Positions 1-7,738 of a stretch of DNA of 21,678 nt are shown piece after piece (the stretch's first letter is position 1; each line of letters begins with the position of its first letter). The stretch comes from Flavobacteriaceae bacterium (GTDB lineage Bacteria; Bacteroidota; Bacteroidia; Flavobacteriales; Flavobacteriaceae): positions 110,270-131,947 of the forward strand of contig PAUJ01000028.1 in NCBI GenBank assembly GCA_002713705.1, given 5' to 3'. The position numbers and the translations under genes were made by a program. The notes below the pieces were generated by a model, which saw nothing but the letters and a program-made list of their open reading frames with translations, was not told where the DNA came from and made no database searches.

Positions 1-1709
1 CCACTAATTAACCAGTATCTTATTTCGCCACTTTTATTGATCATCTCTATTTCATAAAGATCTTTTGCGCCCTCTTTTCTTAATTGAATTTTATCTCTCA
101 TCATGTTCTTTTTTGATCCTCCTAATAGAGTATCAATTGCCACACTACCTAAAAGTTCTTTAGAGCTAAAGCCAGACATTTGAACAAAAGCATTATTTAT
201 ATTTAATATAATATCATTATTATCAACCTCCATTAAGCCCAAATTCATGTTTTGAATGATACTTTTATATTTTGTACTTTGAAATTCTAACCCTTTATCA
301 TAATTAATTTTTAAAGTAATATCTCTATAATTCCAAATTTGTGCTGTTTTTTTTCCATCTATAAATACTGGAGTGAAATTTCTTGACAATATTCTCCCAT
401 CTTTTAATTCAAGAATTTCATTTAAAACATTTTTTTCATTTTTTATAATTTCTTCGATTCTATCTGAAAATATATCTTCTTTTATAAAAAATGATTTTAA
501 GTGTTCGCGCATAATTATAGGATCCACTCCTTTATATTGATCTGATTCTGATAAAGGAATATTGAATAAATTCAAGAAAGATCTATTAACTTCTTCAATA
601 TAGCCTTTATCAGACTCAATAACTCTTGCATCAAGTTCGTTTTCAAAAATTGTTTTTAATCTACTTTGTGTTTTTTTTAATTCATTTTGTTTTGTTTTAT
701 TTTCAAGAATAACCAAGGCGTTTTTTAATTGAATCCCTATTAAATTAGTAATTCTTGTTAAAATAGTTAAATGCTTTTTTTTAAAATAATTTGGTTCAAA
801 ATGTTCAGCATCTATTATTCCAATTAATTTACCATCCAATATAATTGGTACAGTAATTTCTGAAAGCCTGATTTGATCATCAATAATATAATTGTTATTT
901 GTTCGAGTATCTTTTGTGATAATCCCTTTTTTAGAAAGAGCTACAGCACCTACAATTCCCTCACCAATATTTATCTTTAAAGCTTGTTTGATGCTTTTGT
1001 CTTGATTCAATTTTTCACCTGTTGCAGCAACTTGAATAAGTTTGTCTTCTATCACTGCATAAAACACACAGTCATCTGTTCCTAAATAATTAGCAATATG
1101 ATTTACAAGGGACATACCATTCTGAAACAAATCATTAGACGCTATCAAATCTTTTAAAATTAAACTTTCAGTTTTTAAAACATACTGTTGTTCTTTTAAT
1201 TCAAGATTTATTAAATGTTCTTTGGTAATATCTCTAATTATTGCTTGATAGGCATATGGTTTTTTCTTTTCTGTATATAGCAAGCTAGTTTTAATATTTA
1301 CATACTTTAATTGTCTTTTTCTATTTATAAAATTAAATATAAATGAAGCATTGTGTTCTTCTTTTTCTATTTCTAGTGATGAAATTAGCTTCAATAATTT
1401 TTCTCTATAAATTGGTTTAAATTGATTTAAATTGGTTGGCGCTTTATTTTTTGTGGTACCTAGCAATTTTAAAGCTTCTTTATTGATTTTTATAATATTC
1501 ATTTTAAAATCAAAAACCATTAATGCATCAACTAAGTTATCAATAAGATTTTTTTGGAATTTTTCTTGGGTAATTATGTTATTAGAAAGTGAAATGTTTT
1601 CATCATAGAGTTCACGAATCCTATTCTCAATAATATCCTCAGCAATTTTTTTTGCTTTCCGCTCTCTTTCGAGTGCTCTTCTTAGGATTTCTTCATTTTC
1701 AGTTAACAC
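1..1709 (-). CDS. PAS/GAF multi-sensor signalling protein, probable histidine kinase (C-terminus beyond window)
   Basis: About 569 codons are visible and the frame runs off the left edge, so no His-box or ATPase domain can be seen; the kinase call is inferred. From the N-terminus there is a charged coiled coil (about residues 5-45, LRRALERERKAKK-like), a PAS-like domain (about 50-150, ending in the typical RDIT), a GAF domain (about 175-310, with INIGEGIVG and PIILDGKLIG), and two further PAS domains (the first ends in NYRDIT, the second is cut). GTG at 1707-1709 is the best start: a stop lies in frame at 1728-1730, no ATG lies between, and the first internal ATG would remove the coiled coil. 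It follows the H-NOX gene by 41 bp and is probably co-transcribed with it. The likely role is to receive the signal of the H-NOX protein and pass it to the receiver encoded upstream. The PAS/GAF content is seen; the partnership is inferred from position. Confidence 0.85.
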   Translation of the reverse strand, partial: MLTENEEILRRALERERKAKKIAEDIIENRIRELYDENISLSNNIITQEKFQKNLIDNLVDALMVFDFKMNIIKINKEALKLLGTTKNKAPTNLNQFKPIYREKLLKLISSLEIEKEEHNASFIFNFINRKRQLKYVNIKTSLLYTEKKKPYAYQAIIRDITKEHLINLELKEQQYVLKTESLILKDLIASNDLFQNGMSLVNHIANYLGTDDCVFYAVIEDKLIQVAATGEKLNQDKSIKQALKINIGEGIVGAVALSKKGIITKDTRTNNNYIIDDQIRLSEITVPIILDGKLIGIIDAEHFEPNYFKKKHLTILTRITNLIGIQLKNALVILENKTKQNELKKTQSRLKTIFENELDARVIESDKGYIEEVNRSFLNLFNIPLSESDQYKGVDPIIMREHLKSFFIKEDIFSDRIEEIIKNEKNVLNEILELKDGRILSRNFTPVFIDGKKTAQIWNYRDITLKINYDKGLEFQSTKYKSIIQNMNLGLMEVDNNDIILNINNAFVQMSGFSSKELLGSVAIDTLLGGSKKNMMRDKIQLRKEGAKDLYEIEMINKSGEIRYWLIS

Positions 1710-1750
1710 GATAAATTGGTATAAATTTTAAGTTTAGTATTTATTTTTAA

Positions 1751-2293
1751 TTAATCTAAAATTTCTACATGAAACTTGACGCTGCCATTATTGTTGTAAG
1801 CATGGTCTATATCAATTTTACCTTTAACTTTGAAAAAATCTAACGTTTCTTTCATTAATCCAATGGCAAAATAGGTTAAGCCTCTTGAAGATGTATAAAT
1901 AAGACTTAAACTAGTTTTAGTTTTTTCTGCAACAGAAAATGTTGGTAATTCTGCATCTTCATATAACTTTTTTACTTCAATATGGATATGATTTTCTATG
2001 CCGGCAAGTAAATCTATCGGATTTGAATATTTTTTGACGATATAAGAATGTTTTCCAATTAAGTATGGTAACACAAATCTACCAAATTCTTCTAATAAAA
2101 CTTCTTGTTTAATATTCGTATTTTTAGATACATAGGTTAAAAGAGTCACTAACTCCTTATATTCATAGCTAAGAAAAGCAGAATATATTCCATCAGAAGA
2201 TAAATCACAATCTGAAATCATGCTGTCTACCATTTTAAGGCCATTGTTTTTTTCCACAAAATCTAAAAAATTAGTAAAAATAAAACCTTTCAT
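1751..2293 (-). CDS. H-NOX (HNOB) heme-based gas sensor, stand-alone
   Basis: This 180-residue protein is the usual length of a single H-NOX domain and begins with the family's MKG. The proximal heme ligand is H104, within an IENHIHIEVKKLY segment. P117 matches the conserved heme-distorting proline, and the YxSxR heme-propionate motif is Y133, S135, R137. Aligned without gaps to the known Thermoanaerobacter H-NOX, the distal tyrosine (Tyr140) that stabilises bound O2 is F142 here, as expected for sensors that bind NO and exclude O2. The ATG overlaps the stop of the receiver gene (ATGA, 2290-2293), so translation is probably coupled, and a PAS/GAF sensor gene follows. In bacteria, stand-alone H-NOX proteins usually control a histidine kinase or cyclic-di-GMP enzyme encoded beside them. 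Family assignment is very secure; ligand selectivity is an inference. Confidence 0.95.
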   Translation of the reverse strand: MKGFIFTNFLDFVEKNNGLKMVDSMISDCDLSSDGIYSAFLSYEYKELVTLLTYVSKNTNIKQEVLLEEFGRFVLPYLIGKHSYIVKKYSNPIDLLAGIENHIHIEVKKLYEDAELPTFSVAEKTKTSLSLIYTSSRGLTYFAIGLMKETLDFFKVKGKIDIDHAYNNNGSVKFHVEILD

Positions 2294-2709
2294 ATTTTGT
2301 TTTTAAATGAGTTGTACCAATAATCTGCGATGGTAATAAGATTATTTTTATAGATACTAAAATCAATATCCTTGACGTAATAATTACTTACACCTAATGA
2401 TTGACATGCATTGTAATCTTCAATATTTGAACTAGTAGTATGGATAACTACGGGTATTTCTTTTAGTCTTTTATCTTTATTTATAATTTCTAAAAACTCA
2501 ATACCGTTTAATACATGCATATTTATATCTAATAATATAAAAGTGGGTAGGTCTGTATCATTTTTTATTTTTGAAAGTAATTCAAGTGCTTTTAAACCAT
2601 TTTCGGAATGAATAATATTTGCATCAGGGAAATGTTTATTATAAATTTTTCTTATTCCCATTACAACTATATTATTGTCTTCAATAATTAGAATATTAAA
2701 TTTATTCAT
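2290..2709 (-). CDS. Single-domain response regulator (CheY-like receiver)
   Basis: This 139-residue protein consists of one receiver domain without an output domain. It has the acidic pair E10/D11, phospho-acceptor D61 (LLDINM), switch residue T91 (30 residues after D61, as in CheY) and K113 (22 further on), so all catalytic positions are intact. It is the first gene of the receiver/H-NOX/PAS-GAF set and overlaps the H-NOX start by 4 bp. A receiver without an output domain either relays phosphate to another protein or acts by direct protein contact; the target is not visible here. It follows the esterase by 46 bp, so it may be read through from that gene. I see no clear TTG/TAnnTTTG promoter in the short gap. 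Confidence 0.93.
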   Translation of the reverse strand: MNKFNILIIEDNNIVVMGIRKIYNKHFPDANIIHSENGLKALELLSKIKNDTDLPTFILLDINMHVLNGIEFLEIINKDKRLKEIPVVIHTTSSNIEDYNACQSLGVSNYYVKDIDFSIYKNNLITIADYWYNSFKNKI

Positions 2710-2755
2710 TATTTCTTTTTTTTTCTTTGATAAGCATATTTATAAGGATCATTTT

Positions 2756-3895
2756 TTAATTTCTTATTATCTTTTTTGTGATGATACCCTCTAACGTTTT
2801 GATCATTAAAATGTAGGTTCCAGAATTTAAATTGCTTAAATCCATGTTTTTATCGCTTAGTTTTATTTTTTGATTCACCCCTAAAGTATTATAAAGATTT
2901 ATTTCTATGATTTCTAGATTTTCTAATGTTTCGATTTGAATCGATTGATTGCTGGGATTTGGGAAAATATGGATACTTTTTTCTATTGTTAAAGAGTTGT
3001 TGTTTAATAAATTAGCATCTATATAATTTTGAAAAAACAACCAAGCTTCTTGTCCAGCTTCAATATCCATATTGCCCCAGGCACCTGGCCAATCATGTCC
3101 TCCACCTACAACTTTATAATACCAAACTTCATTCTCGTTGATACCATTTAAATGTTTTTCACTTTCTATAAAGCTATTGTCTGAAGTATCTATATTGGGA
3201 ACTAATCCATTAACCACTGTAGCACATTCATTTTTTTCTGCAAAATAATTAATGGTAAATTGAATGCTTGGATATGCCCCCCATCCATCGTTATTATCTG
3301 GATCTCCAGATAAAGGTGTTACGTTATCTTGTGAGCCATGTATTTCAAAAATAGGTATCGCAGGACTTTCATCACATTCATCTAAAATAACTTGCAAAAT
3401 CATTCCTGCTACGGGAGCTACTGCTTTGAAAGTATCGTAAGCTTGACAAGCCAACATATAACACATTTCGCCACCATTTGACATACCAGTTGCAAAGGTA
3501 TAATCAGGATTTAATGCATGAGTATCTTGAAGATATACTGCTAATTCGGTTAAAAATCCAACATCATTGACGGTTTCATTTTGATGAAATGCATAGCCTA
3601 CATTCCAAAACCTATTTCCTCCAGAATCTACAGTTCCTCTAGGATAACAAACAGCAAAGCCATATTGATCTGCAAAATCATTCATCTTAGAGTAGTTTTT
3701 AATGTCATTAGCGTCTCCAGTAAAGCCATGCATTACGAATACTAGTGGCAGTTGTTCATTTAATTCTGTAGGTTCATAATAGATATACTGTCGGGTAATA
3801 CCATCATGATCAAATAATGTATATTGTGCTTGCGTCTCTAAAACAAATAAAATGATAACCGATACTAAAACTAAGATTTTGTATTTATTTTTCAT
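2756..3895 (-). CDS. Secreted LpqC/PHB-depolymerase-type esterase with Por (T9SS) sorting domain
   Basis: This is a 379-residue alpha/beta hydrolase. A signal peptide spans about residues 1-23 (likely cut after TQA). The core runs from about 25 to 295, with the oxyanion HG at 56-57, the nucleophile S139 in GMSNGG, an acid candidate D190 in HGSQDNVTP, and H267 in GGGHDWPG. This order and motif set match the LpqC/polyhydroxybutyrate depolymerase and feruloyl-esterase-like group (COG3509). Residues about 305-379 form a type A C-terminal sorting domain (IFPNPS near its start, GTYILMI near its end), which sends proteins through the type IX secretion system to the outside or cell surface. The substrate cannot be read from sequence: a polyester, or an acetyl or feruloyl ester of a polysaccharide, are possible. 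It is not flanked by carbohydrate-use genes here. Confidence 0.88.
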   Translation of the reverse strand: MKNKYKILVLVSVIILFVLETQAQYTLFDHDGITRQYIYYEPTELNEQLPLVFVMHGFTGDANDIKNYSKMNDFADQYGFAVCYPRGTVDSGGNRFWNVGYAFHQNETVNDVGFLTELAVYLQDTHALNPDYTFATGMSNGGEMCYMLACQAYDTFKAVAPVAGMILQVILDECDESPAIPIFEIHGSQDNVTPLSGDPDNNDGWGAYPSIQFTINYFAEKNECATVVNGLVPNIDTSDNSFIESEKHLNGINENEVWYYKVVGGGHDWPGAWGNMDIEAGQEAWLFFQNYIDANLLNNNSLTIEKSIHIFPNPSNQSIQIETLENLEIIEINLYNTLGVNQKIKLSDKNMDLSNLNSGTYILMIKTLEGIITKKIIRN

Positions 3896-4001
3896 GATTT
3901 ATTTTTAGTTGCTATTTATTTAGACGTAGCTAACATTTTAATTAAGTAAAATAAGTGTTTAAAACCTGGTTACCTAAATATTATCCAACAAAATTGATAC
4001 A

Positions 4002-4904
4002 TTAATTAATGCTTATTGGTATTGAGTTTTTCTCATATTTATTGTGAATCACTATTATTGCCAATCCAAAAAGAACAGCCACAACAATTAAAATAGTGCT
4101 TATTAATCCAGTCACTCCAAATGACATTCTTATTAAGATTGTAGAGATAACAAATCCTGAGTTTCTAATAATTTTATGAAAATGGTCTGTGTAAAAGAAA
4201 GAGATTAAGAGGAGTACTACATCGACTAAAATTAGTATTGTAAAAAATTGATCAAAAAATAAATTATTAATACTTTCAAAGGACGGTAATTTGTTGGATG
4301 CAATAGAAATTCCAGTAGTCCAATCAATGAATGTGTACAATGCCATAATAAAAAATAGTGGTACTAATATTACCGCAATTAATTTTTTCTTTTTAATAAA
4401 CTTTTCAATAACACCTTTAATACTAGTTTTCTGTATTACTTTTTGTTTTCCTTGTTTTTGAAATAAAAATATTAAATAAAAAAGTAAAAGAGAAGCAAGT
4501 AAATCATAGGTGAATTGCAGGTCTCCTTTTATCTCAAACCAATTTGCAGAAACTTCTAAAGCAGACAAATCTTTAAATAATTTACGAATAATAATTAGTG
4601 TTATTATTTCGTATTGTTTTGTTATGTAGGTCGTAAAAGATTTAGGTAAATAATAAATTAAGAGATATACTTCATAAATAAGAATAAATGAAAAGGGGGT
4701 ATAAACGGCTGATATAGGGTTTGTTAGTAATTCTGAGTTTAATGGTAAATTTAGAAAATCAAATTTTATTAAATAGATGATCGCTAAATGAATAAAAAAA
4801 CTAAGTAATGCCAATTTAAGAATTATATTTTCAGCTTTTCCTCGCATTTTTTCAGAGAGGAACATATCGAAAACATAGGGTATTATATTTTTTGTATTAA
4901 TCAT
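4002..4904 (-). CDS. Polytopic membrane protein of unknown function
   Basis: I do not recognise this 300-residue protein. It has about six or seven hydrophobic segments (from the ATG roughly 28-47, 68-87, 129-148, 177-195, 221-239 and a long stretch 248-284). After the second segment lies a charged amphipathic stretch containing QYEIITLIIIRKLFKDLS, followed by a soluble loop and later a strongly basic loop (about 150-175). The layout resembles a small channel or transporter but shows no known signature. The frame can be extended to a GTG at 4919, but the ATG at 4904, preceded by an A/T-rich stretch, is the more natural start. The gene stands alone: about 150 bp upstream to the DUF3050 gene and 106 bp downstream to the esterase gene. 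Confidence 0.75.
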   Translation of the reverse strand: MINTKNIIPYVFDMFLSEKMRGKAENIILKLALLSFFIHLAIIYLIKFDFLNLPLNSELLTNPISAVYTPFSFILIYEVYLLIYYLPKSFTTYITKQYEIITLIIIRKLFKDLSALEVSANWFEIKGDLQFTYDLLASLLLFYLIFLFQKQGKQKVIQKTSIKGVIEKFIKKKKLIAVILVPLFFIMALYTFIDWTTGISIASNKLPSFESINNLFFDQFFTILILVDVVLLLISFFYTDHFHKIIRNSGFVISTILIRMSFGVTGLISTILIVVAVLFGLAIIVIHNKYEKNSIPISIN

Positions 4905-5052
4905 TAAAATATATTTCACACAACTATTTGTGGATGGTAATAACTGTTATAAAAAACTAATTTAGTAAATATAAACGAATGTAATGTTAATACACGCTTT
5001 TTTGATCAAACAATAAATATTTTTTTTAAATATATAATGTATTATATCTTAG

Positions 5053-5820
5053 TTATTTAGTTAAAATTAAATCATTAATTGCATCCCAAAGCTTAATTCT
5101 TATTTCTAAAGATTGCTTAGCTACTACTAGTGTTTCATTCCATCTTTGGTCATCCTCTTTACATAATTCTGCAATCATTTTAAGGGATAGTGGTCCATGC
5201 TCATCTCCATCTAATTCAATATGACGCTCCAAATAATATCTTAGTTTATTATAAGATTTGTTTTCAGAATCGGAATTTTTAAGAATTTCTATAAACATAT
5301 TTGGAATTACATCTTCTCTTCCAAAGGTAAAAGCAGAAGCTATAAGATGTGTTTTGTTTGTTTCAATAATTGAAAATGAAAATCGAACAAAATCTGCTAC
5401 CCTGTTATCAATTTTTATTTCATTTAACGAATATTGAACAGTATTACCTGATTTAATAAGTTTTATAAATTTATTTATTTCATCCTTATTTGCGTTAGTC
5501 TGCGACATTGCATCCAAGTACATTTCAAAGTGACTTTTTGGTACCCCAATTTCATTAATGTCACTTTCTTCACCGTGAACTATTTCATTTATAAATCTTG
5601 ATAAGGTAGGGTTTTTTGGAGGGGTCCATGGTATTTCAACGGTAGTGAGTTTTATTTGAAGATTTTTTAAAAGAGACATAAAATCCCATACTGCAAATAC
5701 GTGACTTTCCATAAATATTTTTATGTCCTCTATGGTCTTTAAATTTTCGTAAAGGCGATGAGTTTTTAATTGATTTCGCAATTCTAAAATCTCATTTTCT
5801 ATGTGTTGTATTCTATTCAT
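5053..5820 (-). CDS. DUF3050 family protein, probable heme-oxygenase-like fold
   Basis: This 255-residue soluble, helix-rich protein matches my recollection of the DUF3050 family, including MESHVFAVWDFMSLLK (37-52), a PWTPP segment (64-68), NEIVHGEESD (78-87), FGRE (166-169) and ERHIELDGDEHGPL (198-211). H40, D46, E79, H82, E169, H200, D204 and H208 are candidate metal ligands. H200-x3-D204-x3-H208 resembles the third-helix signature of heme-oxygenase-like diiron oxidases and oxygenases, where H-x3-D-x2/3-H supplies ligands. No function is established for the family that I can name; an oxidase role is inference from the motif. A 17-bp perfect palindrome and a TAnnTTTG-like box lie in the upstream gap, suggesting its own regulated promoter. 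No biosynthetic partner genes are adjacent apart from the PhzF-type gene. Confidence 0.8.
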   Translation of the reverse strand: MNRIQHIENEILELRNQLKTHRLYENLKTIEDIKIFMESHVFAVWDFMSLLKNLQIKLTTVEIPWTPPKNPTLSRFINEIVHGEESDINEIGVPKSHFEMYLDAMSQTNANKDEINKFIKLIKSGNTVQYSLNEIKIDNRVADFVRFSFSIIETNKTHLIASAFTFGREDVIPNMFIEILKNSDSENKSYNKLRYYLERHIELDGDEHGPLSLKMIAELCKEDDQRWNETLVVAKQSLEIRIKLWDAINDLILTK

Positions 5821-5894
5821 TCTATTTTTTAAATTAAATAAACTCTTTTCAAAATTGTTAAAGAAGTTTTAATCCAACTACTTTTCCTAAATGG

Positions 5895-5902
5895 CAAATT
5901 TA
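5895..5902 (-). promoter_or_regulatory. Possible -7 promoter element (TAAATTTG)
   Basis: On the minus strand this reads TAAATTTG, a match to the flavobacterial -7 consensus TAnnTTTG, about 75 bp before the DUF3050 start. No TTG sits at the usual distance upstream; the nearest is about 29 bp away inside the palindrome at 5931-5947. Weak support only. Confidence 0.3.
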
Positions 5903-5930
5903 CAATTTTACCATTAAATCTTTTAATCTA

Positions 5931-5947
5931 TCAAATTTTAAATTTGA
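5931..5947. promoter_or_regulatory. 17-bp perfect palindrome, possible operator
   Basis: The sequence is TCAAATTT-T-AAATTTGA, eight perfect base pairs around one central base. It lies in the 188-bp gap between the PhzF-type gene and the DUF3050 gene, just upstream of a TAAATTTG box. Its position and symmetry suit a dimeric repressor or activator. It is AT-rich, so chance cannot be excluded. Confidence 0.4.
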
Positions 5948-6008
5948 CTAATATTTAGTTGCTGAAAAATCGGTAAGTAATCGTTATTTTTTAGGTTGAT
6001 TATGCATA

Positions 6009-6797
6009 CTATTCAATCCATAAGTTTCCGATGGAGTAGGTCTTTGCTTTTCCGCTAATGATGACTCTATCTTTTTTATTTTGGCAATGTAACAATCCTC
6101 TTCTATCTGAAATTTGTATTGCATTTAGTTCGTTTTTAGAAAGCCTTAAAGACCAAAATGGAATTAATGAGCAATGTGCGGAACCAGTTACTGGATCTTC
6201 CAAAATTGACGCTTGTGGTGTGAAAAACCTTGATACAAAATCGCAATTTTCTCCTTTTGACGTAACAATTACCCCGCCGGGATCAAGGTTTATTTGGTCA
6301 AATATTTGTTTGTCAATTTTGATGTTTATAATATCTTCTTCTGTATTGTAGACCAGTAAATAGTCTCTAGATTTGTAAATTTCTTTTGGTTGTATGTTCA
6401 AAGACTCTCTAATAATTTCTGGTAGTTTTGAAACAATTGGCATGCGCGAAGGCAAGTCTAAGTAATATTTATCGTTTTTTATATGAACAGTCAAATCTCC
6501 ACTCAATGTTTCAAATACGATACTGTTCTTGGGATATTTTAAAATCGTCTTTAAACAATGAGCAGTTGCGAGTGTAGCGTGTCCGCATAAATCTATCTCA
6601 ATTTCTGGTGTAAACCATCGTAAATGTATTTTATTATTTTTTTTTATAAAAAATGCAGTCTCAGGGACTGCATTTTCTTTAGCGATTTTCAATAATAGTT
6701 CATCAGACAACCATTCTTTTAATGGAATGACACAAGCTGGATTTCCAGAAAAAATTTTATTGGTAAATGCATTTATTTGAAATAATTTAAGTTTCAA
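6009..6797 (-). CDS. PhzF family isomerase/epimerase
   Basis: This 262-residue PhzF-fold protein carries the N-terminal KLFQINAFTNKIFSGNPACV segment, E46 in the AVPETAFF region (the catalytic acid, E45 in PhzF), H73 in DLCGHATLATAH (H74 in PhzF) and D201 in EDPVTGSAHC (D208 in PhzF). All three key residues are kept, so it is probably an active isomerase. Phenazine synthesis is not implied: no other phz genes are near, and most PhzF homologues act on unknown small metabolites. The start is a TTG at 6795-6797, directly preceded in frame by a stop (TAA). Homology begins at this point, so a TTG start is well supported. The cytosolic enzyme is probably encoded by a single-gene unit. Confidence 0.92.
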   Translation of the reverse strand: MKLKLFQINAFTNKIFSGNPACVIPLKEWLSDELLLKIAKENAVPETAFFIKKNNKIHLRWFTPEIEIDLCGHATLATAHCLKTILKYPKNSIVFETLSGDLTVHIKNDKYYLDLPSRMPIVSKLPEIIRESLNIQPKEIYKSRDYLLVYNTEEDIINIKIDKQIFDQINLDPGGVIVTSKGENCDFVSRFFTPQASILEDPVTGSAHCSLIPFWSLRLSKNELNAIQISDRRGLLHCQNKKDRVIISGKAKTYSIGNLWIE

Positions 6798-6935
6798 TTA
6801 TTGTATGAAATTTAACTTCGAAAAAATTTTTTAAAAATATTTTTTTATTGAATTAATTTAAAACCAAGTAAAACATTAGTAAATATATATAAAAAGATTG
6901 AAATGTTTATAAGATTGTTTCTTAAATCCTGTTAT

Positions 6936-7547
6936 CTAAACGTTTATAAAATAATTACTGATTCCACTTAATATACTTTGTACTGCATAAGAAGCTAAAA
7001 TTAATCCCATAATCTTACTTAAAACAGTAATTCCATAACTTCCTATTAACTTTTGCAAATAATTTGCTGTTAATAGGATCAAGCAAGTAAATCCTAAAAC
7101 AATTAATACAACAAAGGATGTAATGGCTTGTTCTTGGATTGAATAGATTTGATTATTAGTCATTAAAACAACTGCCATAATAGCTCCTGGTGAGGCTAAG
7201 GAGGGAATTGCAATTGGAAATATAGTAACGTGTTTATAGTCTGTAATTCTATTTTTTTCCTGTTCAGGTTTTCCTTCTCCGAATATCATTGTTAATGCAA
7301 ACAAGAAAAGAATCACGCCTCCTGAAATTTGAAATGCGTCAAGGGAGACTTCCATACCATCTAAAATTATTTGTCCTATGACAATAAAAAATAGAAGTAT
7401 TAAAAAAGCCATTATTGATGCCCGAATTGCAATTTTCTTTTTATGAATTATATCAAATTCTTTAGTTGCTTCAAGGTAGACAGGTATTGTTCCTATTGGA
7501 TCAATTACTGCGAAAATAAAAAATACTGTTGTTAAAATTTCAGCCAT
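6936..7547 (-). CDS. MarC family integral membrane protein
   Basis: This is a 203-residue protein with six hydrophobic segments (about 4-24, 43-62, 71-90, 115-131, 141-161, 175-195). It has the family's two half-repeat signatures: FAVIDPIGTIPVYL near residues 12-25 and PIAIPSLASPGAI at 111-123. Length and motifs are standard for the MarC/UPF0056 family of inner-membrane proteins. The family's transport activity is unproven, and the old link to multiple antibiotic resistance has not held up. A large inverted repeat lies 36-86 bp upstream of the ATG and may affect expression. There is no clear TAnnTTTG box. Confidence 0.92.
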   Translation of the reverse strand: MAEILTTVFFIFAVIDPIGTIPVYLEATKEFDIIHKKKIAIRASIMAFLILLFFIVIGQIILDGMEVSLDAFQISGGVILFLFALTMIFGEGKPEQEKNRITDYKHVTIFPIAIPSLASPGAIMAVVLMTNNQIYSIQEQAITSFVVLIVLGFTCLILLTANYLQKLIGSYGITVLSKIMGLILASYAVQSILSGISNYFINV

Positions 7548-7582
7548 ATTAATTTGATTGAGTTACACTGGATTTTGCCCTT

Positions 7583-7633
7583 ACTAATGAAAGATCAATT
7601 TTTCATGTATTGATCCTTATCGTTTTCATTAGT
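7583..7633. repeat. Two-stage inverted repeat upstream of marC
   Basis: ACTAATGAAA (7583-7592) pairs with TTTCATTAGT (7624-7633), and directly inside it GATCAAT (7593-7599) pairs with ATTGATC (7609-7615). The loop is nine bases, with an eight-base bulge on one side only. In all, 17 perfect pairs are possible. On the minus strand no U-run follows, so it does not look like a terminator for the gene upstream; it sits in the leader region of marC. TTTTCAT also recurs three times between 7600 and 7640. Confidence 0.55.
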
Positions 7634-7738
7634 TTTTCATTTTTACTGAATTTATTATTTCTTTTTTAATTTCTTTAAAATACAACTAAGGAACTCTTAT
7701 TATTTAGATTTATTTTTTTTTATCTAAAAAGGCATTTT

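Noticed and set aside
6058..6351. Open frame on the plus strand within the PhzF-type gene
   Set aside because: It lies wholly antisense to a gene with intact catalytic motifs and its translation shows no domain; it is a shadow frame.
6009..6797. Phenazine biosynthesis cluster
   Set aside because: A lone PhzF-type isomerase without other phz genes; the fold is common in bacteria that make no phenazines.
7583..7633. Inverted repeat as a terminator of the DUF6790-like gene
   Set aside because: On the minus strand the stem is followed by AAGGGCAAAATCC, not a U-run; the T-rich side would only serve plus-strand transcription, for which there is no gene.
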